DNA of 64,000 bases from Melitaea cinxia (taxonomy: Eukaryota; Arthropoda; Insecta; Lepidoptera; Nymphalidae). The position numbers and the translations under genes are program-made. The first letter of the stretch is position 1. Each line of letters starts with the position of its first letter. The notes under the pieces were generated by a model. The model saw only the letters and a program-made list of their open reading frames with translations, was not told the DNA's origin and made no database searches. Of this stretch, positions 33,511 through 44,978 are shown one piece after another. The stretch lies in assembly GCF_905220565.1 (NCBI RefSeq), contig NC_059405.1, forward strand, positions 13,284,081-13,348,080, in the 5' to 3' direction.

Positions 33511-36445
33511 TGGGATTAATCGGACGTTGTTAGGTGCGCACTCTATTCGTACAATTCGAAAAATGTACTAGCACACCTTATTAGTACTATTAGTACTTAG
33601 TAGTACCTAGATTTTTTAAAGTTTTTTTTTTTCATAATTTTGATAATATTAAGTGTCTTTTAGCACTAAAGATACGATTGCAAACCTCATTATACACATT
33701 ATTTGATTTCCCTTCATACTTCAACAGGCTTAGGACTGTCATTCTATTATTAAAAGAATGGCGAATTTAAAAATCAAATATGTACAACGATTTATTGGAT
33801 AATGTTTTGAATATATTTTTTTATTTTTTTTTTGTTTTTGTTTTTACTTCCTTTTGTTTTTTTTTTCGTTTTTTTTTACTTTTTTAAAGTCTTTTAATAA
33901 TATTTCAAAGAGGTTTTTAATCACATATTCCCATGCAGAAACAGGACTTCGGAGAGTTTTTAGGGTTTCAATTATTTTCTTCTGTCGTTAATCAGCAAGC
34001 CCGCCCCAGAAAAAAAACTCTCACAGGACACGGACGTAGCTTGAATGCACAATCTTTTTAACATCAATTGATATAGATGCGGGTATATATCTTTTCGTGC
34101 ATGCCACCACTTTAAAGGATTTTTCTTCCTATTCAAATTATCCTGTTCCACATATTTATCAAGTTCACGAATGCCTGCGGCAGTTGCGTTTAATGGACGA
34201 GTCACTTGTGCATCTGCTGCATCAAACTCATCCCAAATACTCGGCTCAGCAAGGTTCTGGGGTGGTTCCATTTTTTGTACAGTTGGCTCTTCTATATTTA
34301 TAATTCGTATGTGCCCTATCCTGCGCTTTAATCCTCCCAAAGCACGTTCAAAGGCTTCTGGGGTCCTAAATCCCCTTTTCTTAAATCGAGGATCAAGGAT
34401 GCAGGAATTAGAATATAGTACATTCGATTCTAAGTCATGGAATCTGGTCAATAATTGGTTTTGAAGTTTTTCTAGTAATATCTTTATTTTTGCGTTATTT
34501 TGACTTAAAATTTCTTTAGCTACATGTTTGCACATTAAATTTGTAAATACTAAAGCTTTAGAAAGACTTACGTACTTTTCTGTGCTTATTTCTTGGGTTA
34601 TTTCGTAAAAAGGTTTTAAAATTGGAATCACTTTTTCGATCAAATCCCATTCTGCATTTTGGAGACTAAGATCACTCCTAATTAGAGCCAACGTGCTTAT
34701 TATAGCATGTTTAATTTTAATCATTCTAAGCAACATTTCGTAGCAGGAATTCCAGCGAGTAGGACATTCTTGCTTTAATTTTAAAACTGGTAAGTCCATT
34801 TGCTTCAAAATAGCTTCTAGCTTGCTTTGGGCTGTATAGCTTCGTTTGAAGTGTTCTACTATCGCTTTTACTTTTTCAAGTACATCTGCAATGGACTTTA
34901 ATGCATTTTGTACACATAAATTAAGACCATGACGAAAACAGCCAACAGAACGCCAGTCACCTAATCTTATAGCCGCTTGGATATTCGCTGCATTGTCAAT
35001 GACAACACATCTGACCTTGTGCGTGATTTGCCAGTCTTGCATCATTTGGCGTAAAAAGGCAACTAAATTTTCACTCGTGTGTCGGTCGTTATAATTTAAA
35101 CAGCCCAAGAGAATGGACTGCATTTCCGTATTGTGATCTATATAATGCGCTGTTACTGCTATATAAAATTGCGTATTGCTGGATGTCCAAGCATCGGTGC
35201 ACAAACACACGTCGAACGACTCCTTTACTTTCTGCAGAATAGTTTCAAACACTTCTGTATAGTATTTTGGAATGAGCGTGTTCGAAAGAGTTTTTCTAGT
35301 GGGAAGGTTGTATCCGAGACATGTAGATACCATATCTAATAGTTTTCTGAACTCTGGCTCGTCTACTAATGTAAATGAATGGTGACCCTTGGTTACCATT
35401 TTAACGACTTGTCGATAGATTTGCTCCATTTTACGCGTAGATGGTGGTTTGCGAATAAAATTAGTTATTAAGCTACTAGATGATGGCATTACCAACGACG
35501 CTGGTACAGCTGAAGTGGATGGTTGAGCTGGCGTTTCCGTATTTTGGAGGCTTATTGTTGCTGGTTGCCGTTCTATATTCAGTGATACAGTCGGGTGTTT
35601 ATTAGTTATTACATGTTGCTTCGTCTACTCCTTCTTTGTAATGTAACCAAAGAAGGCTACGTTTAGCTCTTACAGGCGGCATTTTTAGTCAAATTAATAA
35701 GCAGTAACTTAGTACTTAATACACAATATTATATAAAAATTAGTACTTAAATTAACACAAACACATGCAACATGCACACAGTGTCTCAAAAAGCGTCTTT
35801 ATCGCAAAGCACTATAAATATAAATTTAGTTCAGGTTAAATTATTTTTCAAAAAGAAAGCGTCCATTACCGCAGTAAAAAAAAAAACACACACACACACA
35901 AACAAACCTAAATTAAGAAAGAATAAAGTTTTATAAACATAACCTAAACAAATTCGTTTTACGTAAAAGTATATTTAAAAGGTTTTTTAAATCACTAAAT
36001 TTCTCAATTTTTACTTACCTACGCTAAATAAAAACTGTAACAAAAACAATTTAAATTTTACGTAAAAGGAATTAGTATACGTTATGTTCATAAAACTTTG
36101 ATTAAAAAGAGGACATTAAAACGCGAAAAGAATGCGCGACGTGATGTAACTCGTACGGTCTTAACACATTCAACATAAATCGTTCGTATCCTCCTGCTGT
36201 ATAGCTCTGTTTCACTTTAAGAGCTAACGAACGTCGTACGAAGATACGAATAACATCATCTCGGACAGTCGGACAACAATCGGACAGTCCGATACTCGGA
36301 CCCATATACTTATATACTCTTTGCTCGGACCCATAGTCGTACAATACAAACTCCTCGGACCGCGGGGAACGTAGTTCAAGTAACATAGATTATACAGTTG
36401 ATAGTACTGTTGCAGTGTACGATTAGTCCGATTAGGTCCGATTAG
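33511..36445 (-). mobile_element. hAT transposon, approximate extent
   Basis: The limits are set by motif symmetry. TAATCGGAC stands at 33517-33525 on the left, and its complement GTCCGATTA occurs twice on the right at 36426-36444. Nine TCGGAC or GTCCGA hexamers crowd 36261-36441. TAGTAC-type repeats flank the gene on both sides. Such subterminal repeats bind hAT transposases. I could not fix exact terminal inverted repeats or an 8-bp target duplication. Confidence 0.45.
33972..35677 (-). pseudogene. hAT-family (ZBED-like) transposase, inactivated
   Basis: The main open frame (33972-35495, 507 codons) carries the hAT catalytic core. CLCTDAWTSSN and CVVIDNAANI hold the first two Asp; CFRHGLNLCVQ and CPTRWNS follow. 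The C-terminal dimerisation region reads NPLKWWHARKDIYPHL ... SVSCESFFSGAG. It ends early: after LLINDRRK come a stop, LKP, a second stop, then KLSEVLFLHGNM, which is the expected hAT ending, so two stops break the last 20 codons. At the front, an ATG at 35677 opens MPPVRAKRSLLWLHYKEG, the start of a BED finger. The frame is lost at CNN, and TNKHP follows in another frame, so the middle of the zinc finger is missing. I infer a dead transposase. Confidence 0.85.
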
Positions 36446-36650
36446 CGATTGACGTTTGGTACTATTATATTTCGTACCTTACTAGTTAGTAGTTACTAAG
36501 TAACGTAACCTTTTAGTACATCGTACATGTGCTACCCAAGACTAATTTACAACCAATCAAGTGATGAAGTGAATTTTTTATACCTATATAAAAATTGAAT
36601 ACATTGTAATAATAAAATTATTAAATATTGCATTTTTTGAGTTATTGGAA
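36446..36650 (+). promoter_or_regulatory. Probable REXO2 promoter region
   Basis: Only about 200 bp separate the inferred hAT end from the REXO2 start codon, so the promoter must be here or within the transposon end. No TATA box or initiator is clear. Confidence 0.25.
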
Positions 36651-37872
36651 ATGAATTTTCTTCAGCAATCTTTGACTTCACGTACAAGATATTTTTTAAA
36701 TATTTTATTGAAGCCGAACAGTAAGTTTTAGAAAAATAATAAAAACCGTGTTCTTTGCAGGGCAGATTATTTAAATATTTTAAACTTACAGTCTGTCTAC
36801 AGACAAAAATGAGTTTTAATTCAAGTGAACTGAAATGTGGAGCGAAAAGAATTGTTTGGGTCGACTTAGAAATGACAGGTCTTGATATTAACAAGGACCA
36901 TATCCTTGAGATAGCATGTTTGGTTACTGATGGTAACCTTAACGTGATAGCAGAGGGACCTAATATAATAATTCATCAACCTAATGAAATCCTCAGCGGG
37001 ATGAATGAGTGGTGCATTACTCAACATGGTGAGGTATTAGAATTGTTTTACTTCTTATTTATTATTCTTATTCTTACAAACTCTATTAAAAAAATCTTTA
37101 TTTAGAATTAATTTGTATAAACTTGATTGAATATCAACGGTTTCTCTCAAAACTGAAAAATTAATTCTTTTATGAATGGTAACAATTTACATGTGATTCA
37201 TAAACTTGACTGCAAAGAAAAAAAGGTCAGTTAGAGAACTTCAATATCTTCAAAAGTACCCGAACTAACTTTTTAAAGACTAAATTAAAGAATATTTTAA
37301 TGTGCTTAAATAAAAGTTGAAAATAATTGTGTTTGCTCGCAAACGAAAAAAAAACCGACTTCAATTACATCGACAAGTAATACAACGTAGATCGACGAAA
37401 AATAGTCAAGTAACAACGCATTATCAAAGATTACTCAAAAAGTAGTTATCAGATCTCGAAGAAATTTAAATGTGACCACATGATAAACATCGGCTTTCGA
37501 TTAAATTAAAAATCATTTAAATCGGCACACCTAATTAAAAGTTATTGCGGATTTTCAAGAAGTTCCCTCGATTTCTCTGGGATCCCATCATCAGATCCTG
37601 GTTTCCTTATCATGGTACTAAACTTGGGATATCTCCTTTCTAACAAAAAAAGAATTATCAAAATCACTACATCCAATAGAAAGTTATGCGGTATAATACA
37701 ACGTAGGTCGACGAAAAAAGCGTCAAGTAAAAACGCATTATTAGATATAGCTCGAAAAGTAGTTGTTAGATCTCAAATAAATTTAAATGGGACCAATCGG
37801 CACACACCACCTTTCGATTAAATGAAAATTTGTCGAAATCGCTCCACCCAGTCAAAAGTTCTGATGTAACAT

Positions 37873-37910
<38 letters not shown>

Positions 37911-39062
37911 GTCGAATTGAGAACCTCCTCCTTTTTTGGAAGTCGGTTAAAAAGAATTAATTCTAACTTTTAATTTTTAACAAGTGTAAAATAAATAAAA
38001 ATGTGTATTTTATCCAGTATTTTCATGAATGTAGATTGGTTACAGATATGCCGTGTTCATGCATTTTAGTATTTTGCATTGCCTCCGCAAGCTTGCATTT
38101 CTGCTGTTTGTGATTTTGCTCACTTTCTACTATGTTTTTGAGGCTATGCTGTAGAATATTCTGCCATTCTTCTATTATAGCCTCTTTCATTTGATCTTTT
38201 GACTGAAAAAGAATGAAAAAAACAATTTTTTTTTGCCTTTAGGTATAGATCCTATATATATATTTAAGACAGTGTGTCAAATCCAATCATATGTCCAATG
38301 TTCATACCATAATCTGGGAAATAAAATATGACCTAACTTTTATTAAATGTGTGCTACATACGTGCCTAAACACTGGTGGATTGCGGGTTCCATTTCTCGC
38401 TTGGGATGGGTATTTGTATTCGTACAAATATTTCTTTCTCGAATGGACGTTTGTCCTTGTAGATCTCCCCACCGTATCCCAGAGAGCAAGTTAAGCTGTC
38501 GGTCTCGGTTGTTATCATTTACAATTGATAACAACCGCTCCTCATTTTAGGGAATATATCCGCCAACGCCCCGTGGTGCAGACCGGTAGATTAAGTTCCG
38601 ACCCTTCTTCTACATGGAGAAAGAGGTTAATGCCCAGCTGTGAGATGTTACAGGTTGAATCATGTTATAAATAATAAAACAACAACTAAAAAATTCCAAT
38701 AATTTTCTTTTTTAATTCAGAGTGGATTGACGGAGGCTAGCCGAAAATCGAACATTTCTGTCGCAGATGCTGAAAAACAAATATTAAACTTTGTAAAGTC
38801 ACATGTTCCTGAAAAAAAGTGTCCCCTGGGGGGAAACAGCGTCTATATGGATAGACTATTTTTAAGGAAGTACATGCCTAAGTTCAATGACTATTTGCAT
38901 TATAGAATAATAGATGTGAGTACAATTAAAGAGTTGGCTAAAAGATGGTATCAAAGAGAGTATTCAAGACTACCTCCAAAAACCTTTCAACATAGGTGTT
39001 TAAATGATATTAAAGAAAGTATAGAAGAAATAAAGTATTACAAAGAAAATATATTTAAGTAA
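36651..39062 (+). CDS. REXO2: Oligoribonuclease, DEDDh 3'-5' exonuclease
   Basis: A three-exon gene of 217 residues: 36651-36720, 36792-37033 and 38721-39062. The donor after exon 1 is GTAAGT, and all phases agree. The enzyme degrades short RNAs of two to five nucleotides to mononucleotides. Its active-site residues are all present: D48 and E50 (VWVDLEMTGLD), D148 (GNSVYMDRLF), H195 and D200 (HRCLND). LHYRIIDVSTIKELAKRW is the family core. Exon 1 (MNFLQQSLTSRTRYF ...) is acid-free and Arg/Ser/Leu-rich, like a mitochondrial presequence. M30 in exon 2, at 36809, would start a cytosolic form, as in human REXO2, which serves both compartments. Intron 2 (1.69 kb) holds a non-autonomous element, a SINE remnant and an antisense exon. 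Exon 1 itself is a reading of splice signals and is less certain than the rest. Confidence 0.93.
37325..37952 (+). mobile_element. Non-autonomous element, AACCGACTTC family, full-length
   Basis: It starts GTGTTTGCTCGCAAACG, then AACCGACTTCAATTACATCG, and ends TTTTTTGGAAGTCGGTTAAAAAG. A 40-base A run (37877-37916) sits just inside the right end. About 620 bp, non-coding. It lies in REXO2 intron 2. Confidence 0.75.
38023..38202 (-). CDS. Antisense terminal exon of an unrecognised gene, within REXO2 intron 2
   Basis: On the minus strand a textbook acceptor (CATTCTTTTTCAG) precedes an open stretch of 59 codons ending in TGA at 38023. It begins SKDQMKEAIIEEWQNILQ and ends HEHGISVTNLHS. The composition is that of a charged alpha-helix or coiled coil rich in Glu, Gln and Lys. 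No repeat family in this window resembles it. The phase at the acceptor is 0. The upstream exons should lie to the right, but I found none up to 42 kb. I do not recognise the gene; a pseudogene fragment is the main alternative. Confidence 0.5.
   Translation of the reverse strand, partial: SKDQMKEAIIEEWQNILQHSLKNIVESEQNHKQQKCKLAEAMQNTKMHEHGISVTNLHS
38370..38662 (+). mobile_element. Diverged tRNA-SINE
   Basis: It retains GGTTGTTATC, TATCCGCCAAC and the tail TAATGCCCAGCTGTGAGATGTTACAGGTTGAA of the 6.5-kb SINE. The B box is degraded (GGGTTCCATTTC). It ends about 60 bp before REXO2 exon 3. Confidence 0.6.
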
Positions 39063-39460
39063 TAAGGATAATGAGTATAATAATTATGTTAAGTAGAAAA
39101 AATTACCTAACACAAGCTACCAACATGGTAGAAAGAAAATAATTAAGGAACAAATTATTGAAATTTTAAAAATATTAATTTAATAATACAATTTTGATAT
39201 TATTAAAAATATGTCTTTTATTCACTTATTTTTTTTTTCAAAAAGCTCTGTATAAAATATCTTGTAAAAAAAATCACTATTTCACCTTATCCCTAGGATA
39301 AAGAGGGTTTTAAAAATATTTTTTAATTAACAAATTTATTGCTTTTTATAATAAATGACTACAATTATATTTTGAATGTTGTTTTTTTTTTCCTAACAGT
39401 TTTTACCTTTTTAATTTATAGTTCAGATCTCAGTTGAACTCTTTTAATATACAAAACGAC
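39063..39460. other. REXO2 3' UTR and AT-rich spacer
   Basis: AT-rich sequence after the stop, with several T runs. No exon or repeat is recognised. ATAAAA-type signals occur but none is clearly the poly(A) site. Confidence 0.4.
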
Positions 39461-39630
39461 GAAGAGACGGGCAGCAGCGTCTTTGGTGCGACAAAGCCAG
39501 CCTTGCGGTCACGAAGCAGCCAACTCTGCGTGGTGACTATGGGCAACAGACATGAGTTCACGCCATCTATGGCGCGAACTTGTAGAGGCCTATGTCCAGC
39601 AATGGACTGCGATAGGCCGAAGTGAATATA
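39461..39630 (+). mobile_element. SINE-like repeat with LINE tail
   Basis: It contains GGGCAGCAGCGTCTTTGGTGC, then GTGGTGACTATGGGCAACA, then a tail GGCCTATGTCCAGCAATGGACTGCGATAGGC. The tail is nearly the same as the end of the RTE LINE at 1419-1470 (opposite strand). Related copies lie at 40583, 60930 and 63690. Confidence 0.6.
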
Positions 39631-40582
39631 AAAAATACGATAAATGGTATGTGAGATTTGACACATGTTGAAAATTATTTGTTTCGTACTTCTGTGGTTG
39701 CAGTTTAATAAAGTAGCATTTTACAATGTTTTTTTTAAACAACTAGGTGTGATCGCTGTGATCTTCTGTATAGTCGAGTCGATGTACTTACCCTGTCGAG
39801 CTAATCCAGATTTGAGTAGGATATTTCCTGCTGTGGACAATTTTAGTATAATATAGTCAGTAAAAGCTGTGTTCTTTTGCAGTATCTTAACACCCATCAG
39901 CCGCCGAATATTTTTTTCAGTTCAGTTCGACGAACTGCCAATCTTTTCCTATAAAATTCTCAGTAGCTAGCTACCCTATTGTCACGCATCAAAAAATACC
40001 TAACGTAGATTTGGATGATTCTCAGACTGATTTTCATTTATTGTCTGCTTTCTGCTACCGTCCTCAGTCACATTGCGATTGTGTTGCGTAGGTATTGTAT
40101 TCCACATTTTTGGCTGTTTGGCGTAGATTCCCAGATAGATCAATTAAAACAAATGAAGAGTTTATTCTATTTATTGTATGGTAAAATTAGTTTTTATTGA
40201 TATTAATATTTAGAAAAATGTATAGTGATGAAACGTACGATGAAATATAAATTCAAAGTTTGTTTATCTGACGAAGCTGTAGAGATTGATGAATGTGTTC
40301 GCTCACGATCAAAGCATTTTATTATTAGAGACCACTGAGTTTATACAGGCCAATGAATATTAACTTGTGGAGCGGTAGACTATTTTTGCGAAAAAAGTAT
40401 AAAGAAGACATTAGCACACACAAATAGCTAGTGGTATTTTTGTAAACAATAAGTCTTTTAAATAATTCTGTACTTTTAAACTGTTTATATTTAAAAGTAA
40501 GAGTTATTCAATTGTTAACTACTAACTTCTTTCTGCTTCAATAAGATATGATTCTGTATCAGTTTATACACACTTTATTACA
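39631..40582. other. Repeat-rich gap
   Basis: At 39735-39860 on the minus strand is a fragment 'gtccacagcaggaaatatcctactcaaatctgg', part of the dispersed family with copies near 41.70, 51.78 and 62.38 kb. Otherwise there are only short chance frames. Confidence 0.4.
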
Positions 40583-40740
40583 GTCTTCGGTGCGACAAAG
40601 CCAGCCCTGCAGTCACCAACCCGCCTGCCTTGCACCTGAACCTGCACGTGCACGTGGTGACTATGAGCAAAACACACGAGAACGTGGAGTGAACTTAGTC
40701 CTATGTCCAGCAGTGGACTGTGATAGGCTGAAATGATGAT
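40583..40740 (+). mobile_element. SINE-like repeat with LINE tail, diverged
   Basis: It has CTTCGGTGCGACAAAGCCAGCC, then GTGGTGACTATGAGCAAAACAC, then TATGTCCAGCAGTGGACTGTGATAGG, ending in a GATGAT run. It belongs to the same family as the 39.46-kb copy. Confidence 0.6.
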
Positions 40741-41565
40741 GATGAACAGCTTATAAAATTTGTCACTACTAGGTACACGAAAACTTAACTGAGCTGGTGC
40801 AGACTTGACCCAGCAACTATTCGTTAGGTCATCTGCATATACAATAAGATGATAGAAGGTTGTCTGTACAAGCAGATTTCAATACGGACAAAAAACACTG
40901 TTTTCTAAATGTTTGAAATATACTTATCTGTCTCCATCGCTAAAAGATTGTCTCTATAATACACTGATGGATTTCGAAATGCATAATTGTAATCGAGAAT
41001 CACCCTTTTTGAATTACACCAAAGAAAATAACAATATGTATTTTAATTTAACAAAGTGCACAGTCGGTCTTATTAGTAAGTGATTTCTTACAGACAAACC
41101 TATAGAGGAAATATTGATATCAACTAGGCAAATAGCTTAGAATCTTAGCCTACTAAATATAATAATAATTTTGTATACACAATAACGCTCATATTACAAT
41201 GAGTACACGTTTTTAAGCTCCTTAACCCGTATGGATATAGATTAACCAACGTATAATTTAATAGGTACCTACTTACTACAACTGTACATATATAATACTA
41301 ATAATGACTATTCTTAATACATACAGAACAATGATATTTTATAACGTAAACATTTAAATTTTCTGTTCTCGTTTAGTCATTAGGCTGAACTGAAGGCGCT
41401 TTTGTCTTTACTGTTTGTCAGCACCTGAGATCGCATCATGAGAACAAAAGATTTGCAGCTTAAGGAATTATTCATCGCTTATTGTTCTACGTTCTCTTTA
41501 ATACGTATAACACTGGGAAAACATTAAATCAGGGTAGAAATAAATTTCTCACCGATATGCATACA
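40741..41565. other. Gene-free AT-rich stretch
   Basis: No exon with splice support and no repeat recognised. Confidence 0.4.
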
Positions 41566-41835
41566 TGCATCCAACCTGTATCATCCCACTGCTGGGCATA
41601 GGCTTCGTTCTCCACGTAGGGGAGCGGTTGGAACTTAATCCACCACGCTGCCCTACTGCGGGTTGGCGGTTGGTAAGGAACAGTAGAAAATTTCCTACTC
41701 ATAATATGGAGCAGCCCGACCGGGTAGTACCTCGACCTTACAGAAGATAACAGGTAAATAATACTGCTTTCAAGCACTGTTGTGTTCCTGTTGGTGAGTA
41801 AAGTGACCAGAGCTCCTGGGGGAATAGGGGGTTGT
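41566..41835 (-). repeat. SINE tail fused to another dispersed repeat
   Basis: 41566-41669 is the reverse complement of the SINE tail (CCGCCAACCCGCAGTAGGGC ... CCCAGCAGTGGGAT). It is followed by a piece of the family containing ATGGAGCAGCCCGACCGGGTAG and CTTACAGAAGATAACAG, with relatives at 51.78 and 62.38 kb. A TA dinucleotide run follows at about 41853-41889. Confidence 0.5.
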
Positions 41836-41851
41836 AATTATTAATAAGGGG

Positions 41852-41889
<38 letters not shown>

Positions 41890-42632
41890 TATATATTTTT
41901 TTATTTAATTAGGTGGCATTACTTCGTGTGCCACTGACACACGATGTAACAGTTACAATTAATAACATTTCTCAGTATATTTTGTAAAAGGTCATAATTA
42001 CTGTGTATGTCGTCTAATCTTTTTATTATTACCTATTCTTAAAAGGGTGAAGGAAGAAGGGTGTGAAGCACACTTAGGTAGGTGCCTTATATTTTTTCTA
42101 ACGCATGCAAGCACAGTACTTATATGTACATGTAAGTGCTATAGAATATGTGTTGTTTACACTTACAGGAAGTGTAAACACATATTGTTGTGAAAATTAG
42201 TGCTGAAGCCTAAATTACTATTCTGATGGCTTGAGATTATTAAGAGAATTTTTTAAGAAGATACAACTTAGGTTTCGAAAACTCAGTGATATGTTATTAC
42301 CGTATCTACTATTTACCTTATTTTATCTCTATATTTTAAACTGTCGTATACACGTTTACATATCGGCTGCAGATGTCTTCATGTTTGCACAGTTGTTACT
42401 CATATTATGTTCCATTGGTATTCTTTGCAGAACCTTATGTAGATATTGTTTTAAAGCTCCCTGGGGTAGTGGTGACGAAAGTTCTATTAAAGCAGAGAGT
42501 AGGTTCGAAATACTCGAAACGGTTATTTGTAGCTATCTGTACAAATACTTTTTTCTGGCATAGTGATTTTTTTATGGCCTTGTCCAATTTGCACAGGAAA
42601 TCAGGTACAGCCGTCTCAATCTATAATCTATA
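41836..42632. other. Unresolved gap
   Basis: It contains the TA run and a hydrophobic 110-codon chance-length frame at 42231-42563 (FAQLLLILCSIGILC). I could not tie this to any family. No splice-supported exon. Confidence 0.3.
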
Positions 42633-44978
42633 TCTATAATATATATAAAAGCGAAAGGTCACTCACTCATCACGAAATCTCCGAAACTATAACACCTACA
42701 AACTTGAAATTTGGCAGGTAGGTTCCTTATAAAACGTAGGCATCCGCTAAGAACGGATTTTACGAAACTCGACCCCTAAGGGGGTAAAACGGGGGTTGGA
42801 AGTTTGTATGAAAGTCCTATGTTTTTGAAGTAAGAGACTTGAAATTTAAAATGTAAGCTCTATAGATGGTGAAAAGGTGTCCAAATAATGTATCTTTAGA
42901 AATTAACTCCCTTTTGGGGTTAAAACGGGGGATGGTAGGCTGACTCACTCATCGCGAAATCTCCGAAACTATAATAGCTACAAACTTGAAACTTGGCAGG
43001 AAGGCTCCTTATAGGGCGTAGACATCCGCTAAGAACGGATTTTACAAAATTCGACCCTTAAAGGGGTTAAACGGGGGTTGAAAGTTTGTGTGAAAGTCCC
43101 ATGTTTTTGAAGTAAGAGACTTGAAATTTAAAATGTATGCCATATAGATGATGAGAAGGTGTCCAAATAATGTGTCTTTAGAAATCAACTCCCTTTTGCG
43201 GTTCAAATGGGGGATGGTAGGTTTACTCACTCATCACGAAATCTCCGAAACTATATCACCTACAAACTTGAAATTTGGCAAATAGTCTCCTTTTAGGGAG
43301 TAAACATTCGCTAAGAATGGGTTTTATGAAATTCGACCCCTAAGAGGGTAAAACGGGGGTTGGAAGTTTGTATGAAAGTCCTATGTTTTTGAAGTAAGAG
43401 ACTTGAAATTTAAAATGTAAGCTCTATAGATGGTGAAAAAGTGTCCAAATAATGTATCTTTAGAAATTAACTCCCTTTTGGGGTTAAAACGGGGGATGGT
43501 AGGCTGACTCACTCATCAGGAAATCTCCGAAACTATATCACCTACAAACTTGAAATTTGGCAAATAGGCTCCTTTTAGAGAGTAAACATTCGCTAAGAAT
43601 GGGTTTTACGAAATTCAACCCCTAAGGGGGTAAAAAGGGGGTTGAAAGTTTGTGTGAAAGTCCCATGTTTTTGAAGTAAGAGCCTTGAAATTTAAAATGT
43701 ATGCCAAATAGATGATGAGAAGGTGTTCAAATAATGTGTCTTTAGAAATCAACTCCTTTTTGGGGTTCAAACGGGGGATGGTAGGTTTACTCACTCATCA
43801 GGAAATCTCCGAAACTATATCACCTACAAACTTGAAATTTGGCAAATAGGCTCGTTTTAGAGAGTAAACATTCGCTAAGAATGGGTTTTACGAAATTCGA
43901 CCCCTAAGGGGGTAAAAAGGGGGTTGGAAGTTTGTATGAAAGTCCTATGTTTTTGAAGTAAGAGACTTGAAATTTAAAATGTACGCTCTTTAGATAGTGA
44001 GAAGGTGTCCAAATAATGTATCTTTAGAAGTCAACTCCTTTTTGGGGTTAAAACAGGGAATGGTAGGTTGACTCGATCATTACGAAATCTCCGAAACTAT
44101 AACAGCTAAAAACTTGAAATTTGGCAGGTAGCTTCCTTATAGGGCGTAAACATCCGCTAAGAGCTGATTTTATGAAACTCGACCCTTAAAAGGATAAAAC
44201 GGGGGTTGGAAGTTTGTATGAAAGTCCTATGTTTTTGAAGTAAGAGACTTGAAATTTAAAATGTATGCTCTATAGATGGTAGAAAGATGACCAAATAATG
44301 CATCGTAATCTATATATATATAAGAGAAAAGTCACTGACTCACTCATCACGAGAACTCAAAAACCGCTGGATGGTCTATCCATCTACGATGGACAAAGAT
44401 GAAATTTAGCAGGGAGGTAGATTATAGTTAGTAGACGTCCGCTAAGAACGGATTTTACGATATTCCATCGCTAAGGGGGTTTAATTGGGGTTGATAGTTT
44501 GTATGAAACATATACAGCAGCTATAAGTTCGCCTGATAGATTATTTATCCTGCAGCCTGAAAATAAAACTAAAAATGTGGTGTATAGAGAGGTTTTATAA
44601 AAATAACTATTAAATTATACTAAATTGTGCCTTTTAAAAAGTTACTCAGTTTGATAAGCATTTCAAGTGACTGAAATAAAAAAATAATTTGCGTTAAACA
44701 TCTTAATAGTAATACATATCTTCATAACCACGAGGACGTAATCGCGGGCAACAGTTAGTGTATTATAAACAAAGTCCCCAAAAATGTATGTGATCGATTC
44801 GCTCAAAATTTACGGAACGGATTTTCATGCGGTTTCACCATTGTAGAGGGCTCCACCATTGGCAAGAGGAAGGTTTACGGAACGGCTAAGCCGATTTTGA
44901 TGAGAGTTTCACTGGAAGTTTGCCGGCAAAACTTTGTGACACACTAATTTCAACGCGGGCGAAGCCGCGGGCACAGCT
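42633..44978 (-). repeat. Composite repeat, copy 2
   Basis: This is the near-identical reverse complement of the 19963-22316 repeat: the ~282-bp units occupy about 42640-44300 and the CTAGCTGTGCCCGCGG module ends at 44978. In the parts I compared by eye most stretches match exactly, with scattered single-base differences. The inverted pair is spaced about 20.3 kb and flanks LETM1, the hAT element and REXO2. Confidence 0.85.

Noticed and set aside
36102..36386. 94-codon minus-strand frame near the hAT right end
   Set aside because: It lies across the TCGGAC hexamer cluster and resembles no protein.
39735..39860. Minus-strand exon with acceptor and GTAAGT donor
   Set aside because: The sequence is a member of a dispersed repeat family with relatives near 41.70, 51.78 and 62.38 kb, so the splice-like signals are coincidental.
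40015..40200. Small secreted peptide with signal-like start
   Set aside because: Only a 61-codon AT-rich frame with a hydrophobic start; no cleavage context, no cysteine pattern, no flanking support.
42231..42563. Odorant-receptor-like hydrophobic frame
   Set aside because: It is hydrophobic with a Cys-rich stretch, but no receptor motif, no splice sites and a second competing frame; not supportable.
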